DNA of 64,000 nucleotides. Source: Salinactinospora qingdaonensis. Lineage in GTDB: Bacteria > Actinomycetota > Actinomycetes > Streptosporangiales > Streptosporangiaceae. The position numbers were made by a program, and so were the translations under genes. The stretch spans positions 1 through 64,000 of the forward strand of contig NZ_BAABDD010000019.1 in NCBI RefSeq assembly GCF_039539445.1, read 5' to 3'. Of the stretch, positions 42,809 to 52,200 are shown piece by piece. Position 1 is the first letter of the stretch. Each line of letters begins with the position of its first letter. The notes beneath the pieces are model-generated. The model saw only the letters and a list, made by a program, of their open reading frames with translations, was not told the DNA's origin and searched no databases.

Positions 42809-43854
42809 CCGAAGCTTCGCCGCATTCGACCGTGACCGCGCACGACGCTTTGCACCGGCTCGCCCCTGCCGAAGGTCGGCTCACCGTCGGCCTAGAACTT
42901 CCCCTGGACAATGACTGGTCTCCTGGCGGGGAGTCGGCCCGCCACGTCGCGGGCCGACTCCCCGGAGAACCCGACATGTCCCAGCACACGCAACGAGCCG
43001 TTCTGGCGGATCAATGGGGGATCGCAGCGCTATGGCTACGCGATGTCCCCTTATACGATCCCGAGTTCGGCGACACCGGGCAGGTCTTCGACCCCTTCCC
43101 CTACCTGGGATACTTGGCCTGTGCCACTAGTAACGTCGTGCTCGGCACCGCTGCTGTGGCGCTGCCTCTCCGACACCCTCTCCATGTAGCCAAGATGGCG
43201 TCGAGTATCGACCGGCTTTCCAACGGGCGCCTGCTACTGGGGGTGGCCTCCGGTGACCGGCCGATCGAGTTTCCTCTGTTCAACGTCTCCCACGAACGGC
43301 GTGCGGAGATCCTGCGGGAGAGCATCGACGTCCTCAAATCAGCCTGGGATAGCGGGCGACAGCACGAGAAGAATCATCCTCGACTCCTGCCCGTCCCCAC
43401 GGGGGCCCGGATACCTCTGGTTATGGCCGGGCGCGGTGGTCAGTCTCTGGACTGGCTGGCCGGCAACGTCGATGGCTACTTCACCTACCACCGTGCCCCC
43501 GAGATGATGAAGCCTGTGGTCACGCAGTGGCGTGAGTCGGTAGCCCAGTGGTACGGGGATGGGACGTTCAAACCGTTGCTTACCACCATGCTCGTTGACC
43601 TGTGTGAAGATCCGTATGCCAAGGCGCAGCCCATACGCTTCGGAGCCCGCCTGGGCCGCGAAGCGCTGCTGGACTATCTGGGCGGGTTGCGTGTCGCCGG
43701 GGTCAACCATGTGGCAATCAACCTACGTCCCAGCGTGCGCCCCGTGGAGGAGGTGATCGAGGAGCTTGGGCGTTACGTCGTGCCCGAGTTTGCCGTCAGC
43801 GGCACCGAGCCGCAGAGCGAAACCGCCGCGGGGAGAACGGATGGCGTGAACTGA
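42805..43854 (+). CDS. Luciferase-like (LLM-class) flavin-dependent oxidoreductase
   Basis: A 349-residue TIM-barrel monooxygenase of the bacterial luciferase superfamily: LTVGLELPLDNDWSPG, AALWLRDVPLY, VLGTAAVALPLRHPLHVAK and GRLLLGVASGDRPIEFPLF, the last two being FMN-site regions. ATG 42805 overlaps the transporter stop by 4 nt. It may oxidise the compound that the transporter exports. A perfect 15-bp hairpin lies inside codons 42-53. Confidence 0.87.
   Translation: MTEASPHSTVTAHDALHRLAPAEGRLTVGLELPLDNDWSPGGESARHVAGRLPGEPDMSQHTQRAVLADQWGIAALWLRDVPLYDPEFGDTGQVFDPFPYLGYLACATSNVVLGTAAVALPLRHPLHVAKMASSIDRLSNGRLLLGVASGDRPIEFPLFNVSHERRAEILRESIDVLKSAWDSGRQHEKNHPRLLPVPTGARIPLVMAGRGGQSLDWLAGNVDGYFTYHRAPEMMKPVVTQWRESVAQWYGDGTFKPLLTTMLVDLCEDPYAKAQPIRFGARLGREALLDYLGGLRVAGVNHVAINLRPSVRPVEEVIEELGRYVVPEFAVSGTEPQSETAAGRTDGVN
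42928..42963. repeat. Perfect inverted repeat inside the LLM gene
   Basis: GGGGAGTCGGCCCGC (42928-42942) and GCGGGCCGACTCCCC (42949-42963) form a perfect 15-bp stem around CACGTC within coding sequence, 124 nt after the start codon. Confidence 0.7.
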
Positions 43855-43869
43855 GCCGAGCATGTCTTT

Positions 43870-43899
43870 CTTGGGGTGGGGACACGTCCCCACCCCAAG
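43870..43899. terminator. Hairpin terminator after MFS/LLM operon
   Basis: CTTGGGGTGGGGAC and GTCCCCACCCCAAG form a perfect 14-bp stem, 16 nt past the LLM stop, with only AC between the arms (a few central pairs must open). Confidence 0.7.
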
Positions 43900-44037
43900 C
43901 ATCCCGCCGGCTTCGCGAGGCGTCAGCGATCCGATCGTTCCTGGGTGACGACGACTGTCCCGCTCATGAAGCACCGTCCGACGGTGAGGGAAAGGCACTC
44001 TTGAGGCCTAGCGTCTCGCCATGGCGAATTCGCAGGC

Positions 44038-44193
44038 ATGCAGGGCCACGACGAGCCGGTCGCGGATCCGCATCTGGGCGGCGGAACCGCCCTGCTGCGC
44101 CCGGAGGAACAGGTCTTCGAGGCGATGCTGGAGGGCTGGCGCAACCAGCAACTCGCCCGCAGCCTCGCTGTCTCCATGATCGAGGGCCGGTGA
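44038..44193 (+). pseudogene. Tyrosine recombinase (integrase) N-terminal remnant
   Basis: A 51-codon frame reads LLRPEEQVFEAMLEGWRNQQ followed by LARSLAVSMIEGR and a stop. This is the start of the N-terminal SAM-like domain of actinobacterial site-specific integrases. Downstream, NAVQVFTLHC looks like a decayed continuation. The catalytic domain is absent. It shows that a mobile element once sat here. Confidence 0.55.
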
Positions 44194-44399
44194 ACGCTGT
44201 GCAGGTTTTCACCCTCCACTGCCAATGCCCAGCCTTGGTAGTGGGGGGCCACCGAGGCGGTGCGCCGCGTCCTCTGAGATAGAGCTGTGGGGCGCGCCAG
44301 CGTGGCCACGCCGGCCTTAGCGGCGGGCGAATTTTTAGAACCACCCCTGGTCAGATCAGCCACGGTCTGCTGCCCGCCTGCACACGACGTGAGGTCTCC

Positions 44400-44732
44400 G
44401 TGATCGCGGCGTCGATCTTCAACTCCGGAATCCTCGCCACCCCGCGACCGGGCGAGGAAGCCACGTTCGACTACGTCACCGCCGCGCCCGAGACACTAGG
44501 GCGTGCCCACCGCATCGCCGATGTGTGTGAAGCTCACGGTGTGACGCTGCCGCAGGTGGCGATGGCGTTTCCGCGGCTCCACCCGGCGGTCGCGGGCATC
44601 GTGGTCGGCATGCGTTCGCCAGCGCAGGTGCGCGACAACGTCGAGGCGTTCACCGCCGGCATCCCCGGAGACCTCTGGTCCGACCTGCTCGACGAGGGGC
44701 TGCTCGCCGAGCACGCACCCGTGCGGGCCTAA
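44400..44732 (+). pseudogene. Aldo/keto reductase C-terminal fragment
   Basis: A 110-codon frame reading AASIFNSGILATPRPG, ADVCEAHGVTLPQVAMAF and VAGIVVGMRSPAQVRDNVEA, the last third of an aldo/keto reductase of the aldose/fucose dehydrogenase type. The catalytic Asp-Tyr-Lys-His part is missing, and the frame begins abruptly at GTG 44400. It is either a 5'-truncated relic or a rearrangement product. Confidence 0.75.
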
Positions 44733-44789
44733 AGCCCAACGCCGGGAAGTCAGGGGAGTGGGTTGCTGTCAAGGAGGCGGGGAAGGCAA

Positions 44790-44825
44790 GGTGATCTTGC
44801 TCGGCAGGTGTCGACCAAGATCACC
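44790..44825. repeat. 10-bp inverted repeat upstream of IS4 remnant
   Basis: GGTGATCTTG (44790-44799) and CAAGATCACC (44816-44825) flank 16 nt. It lies 15 nt before the IS4 transposase remnant and may belong to the element's leader, or be the terminator of the aldo/keto reductase fragment. Confidence 0.4.
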
Positions 44826-44839
44826 GTCGAGCAGGAGCT

Positions 44840-45034
44840 TTGTTGACACAGCCTGTCATGCCTTCGGGCGCGGGTGAGGCAGAGAGGGTTTTTGCTGCCG
44901 GCCGTCCGGGAGAGTTGACGCAGGTGGTCACGCCGTCGCTGGTGGATGAGGTGCTGGCGGCGGCGCTGGACGGGCGCTCTTGGGTGCCTGTCCTGGAGTG
45001 CACCGTCGACCGACGGCACCGCGTGCAGCCGTGA
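44840..45034 (+). mobile_element. IS4-family transposase N-terminal remnant
   Basis: About 64 codons containing ERVFAAGRPGELTQVVTPSL then VDEVLAAA, the N-terminal domain that precedes DDE transposases of the IS4 group. After LAAALDG the sequence degenerates and stops. The DDE catalytic part is absent. No second inverted terminal repeat was found, so this is a dead stub. Confidence 0.6.
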
Positions 45035-45241
45035 GGACTCGTTGGTGATCCGCCGACCTTGGTGGCGCTGATGCGGCTGCCATAGCTGTGGCGGCGACCC
45101 GCTCGTTGCCGGTGGCGAAACGATCGCGGCCGCCCCTGACGTAGCGGCACGTGGCCCGGGGCGGGGGCGCCGGTGCGCGTCGGCTTCGATGGCTGCTACA
45201 CCTTGAGGGTCGTTTCCCCCACCGTCGGTCAGGAGAGCGCC

Positions 45242-46207
45242 GTGGTTCAACTGTTTCCCGCGATCGAGCCCTACGCCCATGGCCTCCTCGACGTCGGTCA
45301 CGGCCACCGGGTCTACTGGGAGACCAGCGGTAACCCGCGCGGGCAGGCGGCGCTGTGCGTGCACGGCGGCCCGGGCAACGGGGGGCACCGCGAGAGTCGC
45401 CGATTGTTCGACCCTCGTCTCTACCGGATCGTGCTGTTCGACCAGCGCGGCTGCGGCCACAGCCAGCCCCACGCCTCCGACCCGGCCACGAGTATGGCCC
45501 ACAACACCACCGAGTACCTCATCGCCGACATGGAGCGGCTGCGCGAGCACCTGGGCGTCCAACGCTGGCTGCTCTACGGCCGCTCGTGGGGCTCGACCCT
45601 GATCCTGGCCTATGCCCAGCGCTACCCCGAACGCGTCAGCGGGATCGTCATCGCCGGCGTCACCATGACCCGCCCCGAGGAGATCGACTGGCTCTACCGC
45701 GGTGTCGCCCGCTTCCTCCCAGGCGCGTGGGAGGCATTCCGCGACGCGCTGCCCCGCGCCGAGCGCGACGGCGACCTCGTGGCCGGCTACGACCGGATGC
45801 TCAACAGCCCCGATGAGCAGGCCCGGACCAAGGCGGCGCGGCACTGGTGCGCCTGGGAGGACGCCGTCATCGCCCACGAGCCCCGGCGCCACCCGGCCCC
45901 CTACAGCGAGCAGCCCAACGCCGCGATGCTGGCGTTCGCCCGGATCTGCGCGCACTACTTCATCCACCACGCCTGGCTCGACGACAGGCAGCTCCTGCGC
46001 GACGCCCACCGGCTGACCGGGATCGCCGGGGTGCTGATCCACGGCCGACTGGACCTGGCCAGTCCGCTGGCCACAGCCTGGGAGCTGGCCGCGGCGTGGC
46101 CGCAGGCACGGTTGCAGGTGATCGAGGACGCCGGACACATCGGCAGTCCCGCGATGCTGACCGGGATCGTGGAGGCGATCGCGGCCTTCGCCGAACGCGG
46201 CGACTAG
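45242..46207 (+). CDS. Proline iminopeptidase-like alpha/beta hydrolase
   Basis: A 321-residue serine peptidase of family S33: HGGPGNGG oxyanion motif, LFDQRGCGHSQPHA, nucleophile region YGRSWGSTL (usually GGSWGS), HGRLDLASP and EDAGHIG for Asp and His. It likely removes N-terminal proline from peptides. GTG at 45242 follows AGGAG at 8 nt; the frame is open further upstream into the IS remnant. The Arg in place of Gly before the serine is a small oddity. Confidence 0.85.
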   Translation: MVQLFPAIEPYAHGLLDVGHGHRVYWETSGNPRGQAALCVHGGPGNGGHRESRRLFDPRLYRIVLFDQRGCGHSQPHASDPATSMAHNTTEYLIADMERLREHLGVQRWLLYGRSWGSTLILAYAQRYPERVSGIVIAGVTMTRPEEIDWLYRGVARFLPGAWEAFRDALPRAERDGDLVAGYDRMLNSPDEQARTKAARHWCAWEDAVIAHEPRRHPAPYSEQPNAAMLAFARICAHYFIHHAWLDDRQLLRDAHRLTGIAGVLIHGRLDLASPLATAWELAAAWPQARLQVIEDAGHIGSPAMLTGIVEAIAAFAERGD

Positions 46208-46726
46208 CCGCCCCCGCCGCCGGTGCCGGCCCGAGGCCGCGGCGGGCGGGGGCGGGCGAAGCGCTGTCGCCGAGGCCAAGGAGTGGCGAGCACGCGAGGA
46301 CCGTTCCCGGCGAGCGCGTGCTCGTTGTGTGCGCGCCGCTGCCGCTGGTCGAAGGACACACGGTCCAACCCTCGACGTCTGGTGCTTCGGTATGGGCGAT
46401 CCCCGGCAGGCTGTGTCCCTCCATGTCGCCGCGCCGCCCCATCGACTCGGTGACCAGGCACGGAATTGCGTTGCAACGGTTCTCGGCCCCCTGTGTGGGG
46501 GTGGGGCACCCCGCCCACCGCCTGGCCTCCGATAAGTGAACCTTATCGGAGGCCAGGATTACGGTGCTTTTGAGGCCTTTTTCGTGTGGTCATAATGTTT
46601 TTTGTTTGAGATTAACGTTACAAACAAAACGAAATTAAAGCGGAGATTCGGGGGAGCGGCCGACCCCCCGCAGCAGCGGGCCTTTCAGGAGAGAACCCGG
46701 TAATGTTCGCGGACAACCTCCAACGC
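46208..46726. other. 519-nt intergenic region between convergent genes
   Basis: It contains a strong terminator (46521-46557) and an AT-rich tract near 46590-46640 with TTTTGTTTG / CAAACAAAA (46600-46608, 46621-46629). No gene was recognised; short frames are shadows. Confidence 0.5.
46521..46557. terminator. 16-bp perfect hairpin terminator
   Basis: CCTGGCCTCCGATAAG and CTTATCGGAGGCCAGG pair perfectly around loop TGAAC. Within 20 nt downstream come GCTTTTGAGGCC and CTTTTT, giving partial U-richness. It probably ends transcripts from the iminopeptidase side. Confidence 0.7.
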
Positions 46727-47725
46727 TTAGCGTTGGACCTCCTGCCACCTTCGAGGCTGGGCTGACAGCAGCCGCTGCGCCAACACACGACAGCGCTCGA
46801 CGAGCTCGGGAGGATCGAGTACCTCGAAGTCATGGCCCAGCAGCAGCACGTGCATGAGCACGAAGTCGAGGTTCTCGGCGCCACTGAGCACCTCGCACCT
46901 TTCGCTGTCTCGCCGTCGTACGACTGCCGCCGAAGCCGGTAACTGCGCGCGCACCGTCTCGGCCGATGCGTGCACCAAAAAGCGCGCCTGGTGGGAGTAG
47001 ACCCGGCTGGCCACTCCCTCCTGCACGTAGGTCGCCGCGTCGGGCGCCGCACGCGGGCGGAAGCGCCAGGTCCGTGCCGACACCTCGGTCATGCGGTCGA
47101 GGCGGAAGCTGCGCCAGTCGTCGCGGTCGAGGTCGTAGGCGAGGAGGTACCAGCGTCGATCGGAGGCGACCAGGCGGTAGGGTTCGACCCGCCGCCGTCG
47201 CACCTGGCCGCCGGAGGGGTAGTCGAAGCCGGCCTCGACCTCGTCGCGGCAGGCTCGGGCCAGCCGCATGAGCACCTCGGGGTCGACCGGCGTGCGGCCT
47301 CCGCCGAAGGACTCCACCGCCCCCGCGAGCGCCCCCACCTCGTGGCGCAACCGGGCGGGCAGCACCCGGTCGAGCTTGGTCAGCGCCCGCAGAGCGGCCT
47401 CGCCCGCCCCGGCGACACCGCCCCCCGCCCCGGCCAGCAGCGAGACTAAGGTGGCGATCGCCTCCTCGTCGTCGAGCAACAGCGGCGGCAGCTCCCGGCC
47501 CGCACCGAGCTGGTAGCCGCCACCGACCCCCTGACCGGCGTGCACCGGATAGCCCAATGTGCGCAGCCGCTCGACATCGCGGCGTACCGTGCGCGGCGTG
47601 ACCCCGAGCCGCTCGGCGAGCTCGGGACCGGTCCACAGATGGCGCTGCTGCAACAGCCCGAGCAGGGTGAGCACCCGCTCCGTGGTGCCCCGCTCATCAC
47701 CCCGCGCCCCGCCCATGCCGCTCAT
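46727..47725 (-). CDS. WYL-domain HTH transcriptional regulator
   Basis: A 332-residue regulator: N-terminal winged HTH RVLTLLGLLQQRHLWTGPEL and RLGVTPRTVRRDVERLRTLG, then a WYL domain with EPYRLVASDRRWYLLAYDLD (20 residues) and the WCX extension at the end. WYL domains sense ligands or nucleic acid. The start at 47725 is one of two close methionines. It is divergent from the DinB/VOC pair and its operator lies between. Confidence 0.87.
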   Translation of the reverse strand: MSGMGGARGDERGTTERVLTLLGLLQQRHLWTGPELAERLGVTPRTVRRDVERLRTLGYPVHAGQGVGGGYQLGAGRELPPLLLDDEEAIATLVSLLAGAGGGVAGAGEAALRALTKLDRVLPARLRHEVGALAGAVESFGGGRTPVDPEVLMRLARACRDEVEAGFDYPSGGQVRRRRVEPYRLVASDRRWYLLAYDLDRDDWRSFRLDRMTEVSARTWRFRPRAAPDAATYVQEGVASRVYSHQARFLVHASAETVRAQLPASAAVVRRRDSERCEVLSGAENLDFVLMHVLLLGHDFEVLDPPELVERCRVLAQRLLSAQPRRWQEVQR

Positions 47726-47737
47726 CCTGCCCACAAT

Positions 47738-47758
47738 AGCGGACCGCTCCTGTCCGCT
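47738..47758. promoter_or_regulatory. Operator for the WYL regulator
   Basis: AGCGGAC (47738-47744) and GTCCGCT (47752-47758) are inverted copies with a 7-bp spacer, in the 53-nt gap between the divergent WYL and DinB genes. Confidence 0.65.
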
Positions 47759-47778
47759 AGAGGTGTCAGAGTGACGCC

Positions 47779-48366
47779 ATGGACACAACCACGCTCACCT
47801 GGAACCAGACGCTGCGCGAGCAGTGGGAGTTCCACTGGAATCATCAACTCCGCGCCCGACTCGACGGCCTCACCGACGACGAGTACTTCTGGTCGCCGGT
47901 ACCCAACGCCTGGAGTGTGCGGCCCCGCGGCACCTCGACAGCGCCGATGCAGGTCGGCGCCAGCGACCTCACGATCGATTACGCCTTCCCCGAACCGGTG
48001 CCGGCACCCTTCACCACAATCGCCTGGCGCCTCGGGCACCTCATCGTCGGCGTACTCGCCATGCGCAACGCCGCGCACTTCGGCGCGCCGGCGGCCTCCT
48101 ATGAGACCTGGGACTACGCCGCCAGCGCAGCCACCGCGCTCGACCAGCTCCAAACCCAACTCGACGTCTGGCTGGCCGGGGTGCGCGGCCTGGGCGAGGC
48201 CGGGCTGTGGGAGCCGGCCGGCGCGACGGAGCCCTTCCCTGAGGCACCCATGGCAGATCTGGTGCTGCACATCCACCGCGAGCTGATCCACCACCTTTCC
48301 GAGGTCTGCCTGCTGCGCGACCTCTACCTGCACACGACATCGGCGACGAACGGAGCACTCCGGTGA
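47779..48366 (+). CDS. DinB superfamily protein
   Basis: A 195-residue four-helix DinB-fold protein: EQWEFHWNHQLRARLDGLTD at the N-terminus, WRLGHLIVGVLAMRNAAHFG in the middle, and LVLHIHRELIHHLSEVCLLR at the end, supplying three metal-type histidines. Relatives act as thiol transferases or remain uncharacterised. Its partner VOC gene starts within its stop codon (GTGA), and both are probably under the divergent WYL regulator. Confidence 0.87.
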   Translation: MDTTTLTWNQTLREQWEFHWNHQLRARLDGLTDDEYFWSPVPNAWSVRPRGTSTAPMQVGASDLTIDYAFPEPVPAPFTTIAWRLGHLIVGVLAMRNAAHFGAPAASYETWDYAASAATALDQLQTQLDVWLAGVRGLGEAGLWEPAGATEPFPEAPMADLVLHIHRELIHHLSEVCLLRDLYLHTTSATNGALR

Positions 48367-48824
48367 GCCGCCACATACAGGTCACCTTCGACGCCCACGA
48401 TCCGCGGGCGCTGTCGTCCTTTTGGCGCGAGGTATTGGGCTATGTCCACCCTGGCCCGCCCGGCGTCGACCTACCGGAAGGGGCCGACCCGCTGGCCGCC
48501 TGGGACGACTTCCTCGCGCGCATCGGCGTAGCGCACGAGCAGCGCAACATGAGATCGGCCGTCGAGGACCCGCACGGGCACGGTCCACGGTTGTTCTTCC
48601 AGCAGGCGCCCGAGGACAAAGTCGTCAAGAACCGGGTCCACCTCGACGTCCGTGCGGCTCCCGGGTTGCGGGGCGCGGAACGGATGGCGGCGCTGGAGGT
48701 CGAGTGCGACCGGCTCGTCGCGCTGGGAGCCAAGCGGCTGCGTCGCTACGAGCCCGCGCCCCCGCTAAGCGCCGGCTCAATCGTGATGGCCGACCCTGAG
48801 GGCAACGAGTTCTGCCTGGATTGA
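48363..48824 (+). CDS. VOC family (glyoxalase-like) protein
   Basis: A 153-residue vicinal-oxygen-chelate protein: IQVTFDAHDPRALSSFWREV, NRVHLDVRA and IVMADPEGNEFCLD, the signature of the bleomycin-resistance/dioxygenase-like actinomycete branch. It starts with GTG overlapping the DinB stop. The function is probably detoxification or metabolite binding; the substrate is unknown. Confidence 0.88.
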   Translation: MSRHIQVTFDAHDPRALSSFWREVLGYVHPGPPGVDLPEGADPLAAWDDFLARIGVAHEQRNMRSAVEDPHGHGPRLFFQQAPEDKVVKNRVHLDVRAAPGLRGAERMAALEVECDRLVALGAKRLRRYEPAPPLSAGSIVMADPEGNEFCLD

Positions 48825-48866
48825 CGGCCGTTCATCCGCCGCCGGCGCGCTGGGTGGGAGACGGGC

Positions 48867-49070
48867 ATGGCCTACGTCACCGACCATGTCAGGGGACGCT
48901 TGTACGAGGTCAACCTGGCTGACGGCATGCAGCGCGTTGTGGCTACTGGTCTTGGCCACTCCAGCGGCGTCGGGCTGGACACCGACAACGGCCAGATCTA
49001 CGTCAGCAACCATGAAGGCAAACTGTGGCGGATTCCCCACGTGCTGCCCGGGGCATCGGCACGGTCGTAG
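48867..49070 (+). pseudogene. Beta-propeller (NHL/SMP-30-like) fragment
   Basis: A 67-codon frame reading AYVTDHVRGRLYEVNLADG and GHSSGVGLDTDNGQIYVSNH, one or two blades of an NHL- or SMP-30-type propeller. Full proteins have six or more blades, so this is probably a truncated gene. ATG 48867 follows GGGAGA. It lies 43 nt downstream of the VOC gene. Confidence 0.5.
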
Positions 49071-49107
49071 CTCAGGGCGTCTTTTCGGGGGTGGAGGCAC
49101 GAGCACC

Positions 49108-49142
49108 GGCAGCGTGCACACCCGGCTGGGGTGCACGCTGCC
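49108..49142. terminator. Hairpin between convergent units
   Basis: GGCAGCGTGCAC and GTGCACGCTGCC form a perfect 12-bp stem with an 11-nt loop. It separates the propeller fragment from the convergent carboxylase gene. Confidence 0.65.
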
Positions 49143-49227
49143 GCTGACGTTGTCTACGTTGAGCCGCGCATGCGAGGCGAGGGGCTGATCGTAGCCGCCT
49201 CGCTGCCCGCAAGCGCTCAAGGTGCGA

Positions 49228-52200
49228 TCAGCTCATGCGGGACTCGATGGCTTCGATGATGCGGGGGCGCAGTTCCGCGGCGCCGATGACGGCGTCGACC
49301 GAGCCGACCTCGACCGCGCGCTCGATGTTGTGGATGCGGTCGAACTCCGTGGCCACCTCGCTGAGCTTCTCGGCGCGCACCGACAGTCGCAGCTCGTCGA
49401 GTTCTGCGGTCAACGCGGCACGGTCGGCACCGGAGGCGGCCGCGCAACGGGCCTCCAGGTCTTGCACCCGCGGGTCGGCTGCGGTGCGGGCGTTGACGTC
49501 GCCGGAGAACACCACCGCGGCGGCCGGAGCGCCGCCGAGCACCGAGGCGAACGAGCCTTCCAGTGCGAGCACGGTCATGTTCGGGTTCAGCGCCTTGGAG
49601 AACACGACGAACGCGCCGCCGTGGTACCGCGAGATCACGCAGAACACGATGGGCCCGCTAAAGTTCACGATCGCGCGGCCGATTTCGGCACCGTATTCCA
49701 GTTGCAGCTTGCGCATCGACTCCGGTGAGCCGTCGAAGCCCGACAGGTTCGCCAGTACCACCAGCGGCCGGTTGCCGCTGGCCGCGTTGATCGCCCGTGC
49801 GGCCTTCTTCGACGAGCGCGGGAACAGCGTGCCCGCGGTGTAGGTGTCGGGGCCGTCCGTGGGTGGGAAGCCGCGCCGCGACACCGGTCGTGACTCGATG
49901 CCGAGCAGGCACACGGGCATACCGTTGAGATGTACGTCTTGCACCGCTGCGGTTTCCGCGTCAGCCATGCCGGCCCAGCGTTCCAGTACCGGGTGGTCCT
50001 GGTCGGCGACCGCCCGCATCACCGTGCGGATGTCGAACGGTTTCTTGCGCTCCGGGTTGGTCGCGTCGGAGAAGATTTCGCCGACGGTGGTGAAGTCGCT
50101 GCCCGGCGCGTCGTGGGGGAAGTCGCAGATGTCGCGGTCGACGGGGTCGGTGGTCGTCGCCCGTCGCGGTGTTTCCTCTTGGGGGGCGATGTAGGTGTGG
50201 TCGTAGTGCGCCATGAGGATGTCGCGCGCGGTGGTCAGGTTCGGCGCCCAGTACTGGGCCTGCCCGTTGGGGCCCATCACCCGCTCGTAGCCGCCGATGC
50301 CGAAGTTGTCCTCGGCCGAGACGCCACCGGAGAAGTCGAGGGACTGTTTACCGGTGAGCACCATCGCCGAGTCCGGTGTCATCACCAGGATGCCCTTGGT
50401 GTGCATGAGCATCGTCGCTTCGGCGTTCCAGTAGGGTTGCGCGCCGACGTTGATGCCGGCGACCACGATGTTGATCTCGCCGCCGTCCTGGGTGAACTCG
50501 ACGATCCGTTTGAGTGCAGCGGCCACCCAGTCCATGTTCTCGGTGCCCGAGTCCATGGAGATTCGGGCACCGGCCGACAGTGCGTACCACTCCAGGGGTA
50601 CGTGCATCTGCTCGGCCAAGTCCAGCGCCGCGATGACGCGGCGGCACTCCGGCTCCGACAGTGCGCCCAGCGACTTCGTCGGGTCGCCGAGCAGGACCAC
50701 GCGGGTGACGCCGTGGGGGTGTTGCTGCGTGGGTGTGGTGATCACGCCCGCGACGATCGCCGCGGTGTTGTTGCCTTTAGGCCGGTCGACCGGTGTGAGG
50801 GCGTGGTGGTCGTCGAGGTCGTATTCGACGAAGTCGCCGAGCAGGTTGGTCAGCTCGTAGGGGTAGACCGTGTTGCGGCTGCTCGCGCGCAGCACCTTCT
50901 GGCGGTAGTCGTCGAGAGGCTCGATCGGCTCGTCGGAGGGTTCGCCGACGGTGAGTTTGGTGCCGCCGGTGGCGTCGAAGGAGATGCGTACGGCGATCTT
51001 GGTCAGTTCACCGGTCTCGTGGTTGCGCTGGCGCGCGATGAACAGGATCTCCTCCAGGCCGGCGCCCGCGGTTGTCGGCAGCACGCGCTCGGCGAGCATT
51101 TCCAGCTCTGCGCGTGTGAGGTTGCTGGGCGGCCAGACGTAGATCACGATCCGGTTGGTGTTGAAGCGTTTCTTCGCCGGTCGTCGCGCCTGTGCGCGGC
51201 GGATCGAGTCGAGGCAGGCGGCGACGGTGTCCTCGGCGGTGGGCAGCGCCACCAGCCTGCCGTCGTGCTCGCGCAACTCGGTCAGGTCGCGTACCTGCGC
51301 GAAGGCGGCGAGGCGCTCGTCGGAGGGGTTGTCCCGCGCCACGCATTGGAAGAGGTAGACCTCCTCATCTGCGGAGGGCAGTCGGGTGAGGTCGAACTTG
51401 TTCAGCCGCTCCAACTGCATCCGCTGCGCGATGTAGGGGTGCAGGCCGCGGATGAGCCGGTGCTCGGCCATACCGGTGGCTGAGGGGTAGAACGTGAAGT
51501 GGTGGTGCATGACCGCGCCGTCGCAGCCCGCGACGGTGGTGGTGAGCCTGCGGACCTGGCTGGGCAGCGGGCGGGCGGTGACGACCTCATGGAGGGCAGC
51601 CGCCATCGCGTCGAAGTCCTGGGGCTGATTCTCCCAGGCGAGGTAGATGTCGGCGTCGACGGCGGCTTCGTTGCCGGCCAGCCGCGCGAGTCCCTCTAGC
51701 GCGTTGCCCAGGTCGTCGAAGCTCACTGCGGCGGAGGCCACGCACGAGTCGACGCGTTGGGCGACCACGAAGGTGCAGCCGGCGACGTCGCTGGTGCGTA
51801 CGGCGGTGATTTCCTTGTTGCCGTAGTAGCGCCGGGTCAGTACTTCCAGCATGACCGAGTTGTCGAGGTCGGCGCGCGTAAGCCGCTGGCCCAGCAGTCG
51901 CACTAGCGGTTCGGTGCTGCGCACCATCGCGGCGATGCGGTCGGCGCGGTCGGGTGCGTCGGGGTGGGCATCCAGGTAGCGCAGGTGCTTGCGGACTTCG
52001 GCGTAGACGCGGGCGCGGTTGCGGCGCAGCAGCGGCTGGCCGAACCAGGCGAAGACCACGCCGCGTGCGAGGTCGGCGATCGCGGGGAAGCGGACCTGCG
52101 TGGCGGCTACTAGGCGCTCTAGGGCGAGGCCGGCGGGTTCGCGCAGCGTCTCGTCGGGCGGGGATTCCCGTAGCCAGGTGCGCAGCAATGTCGTGACGAC

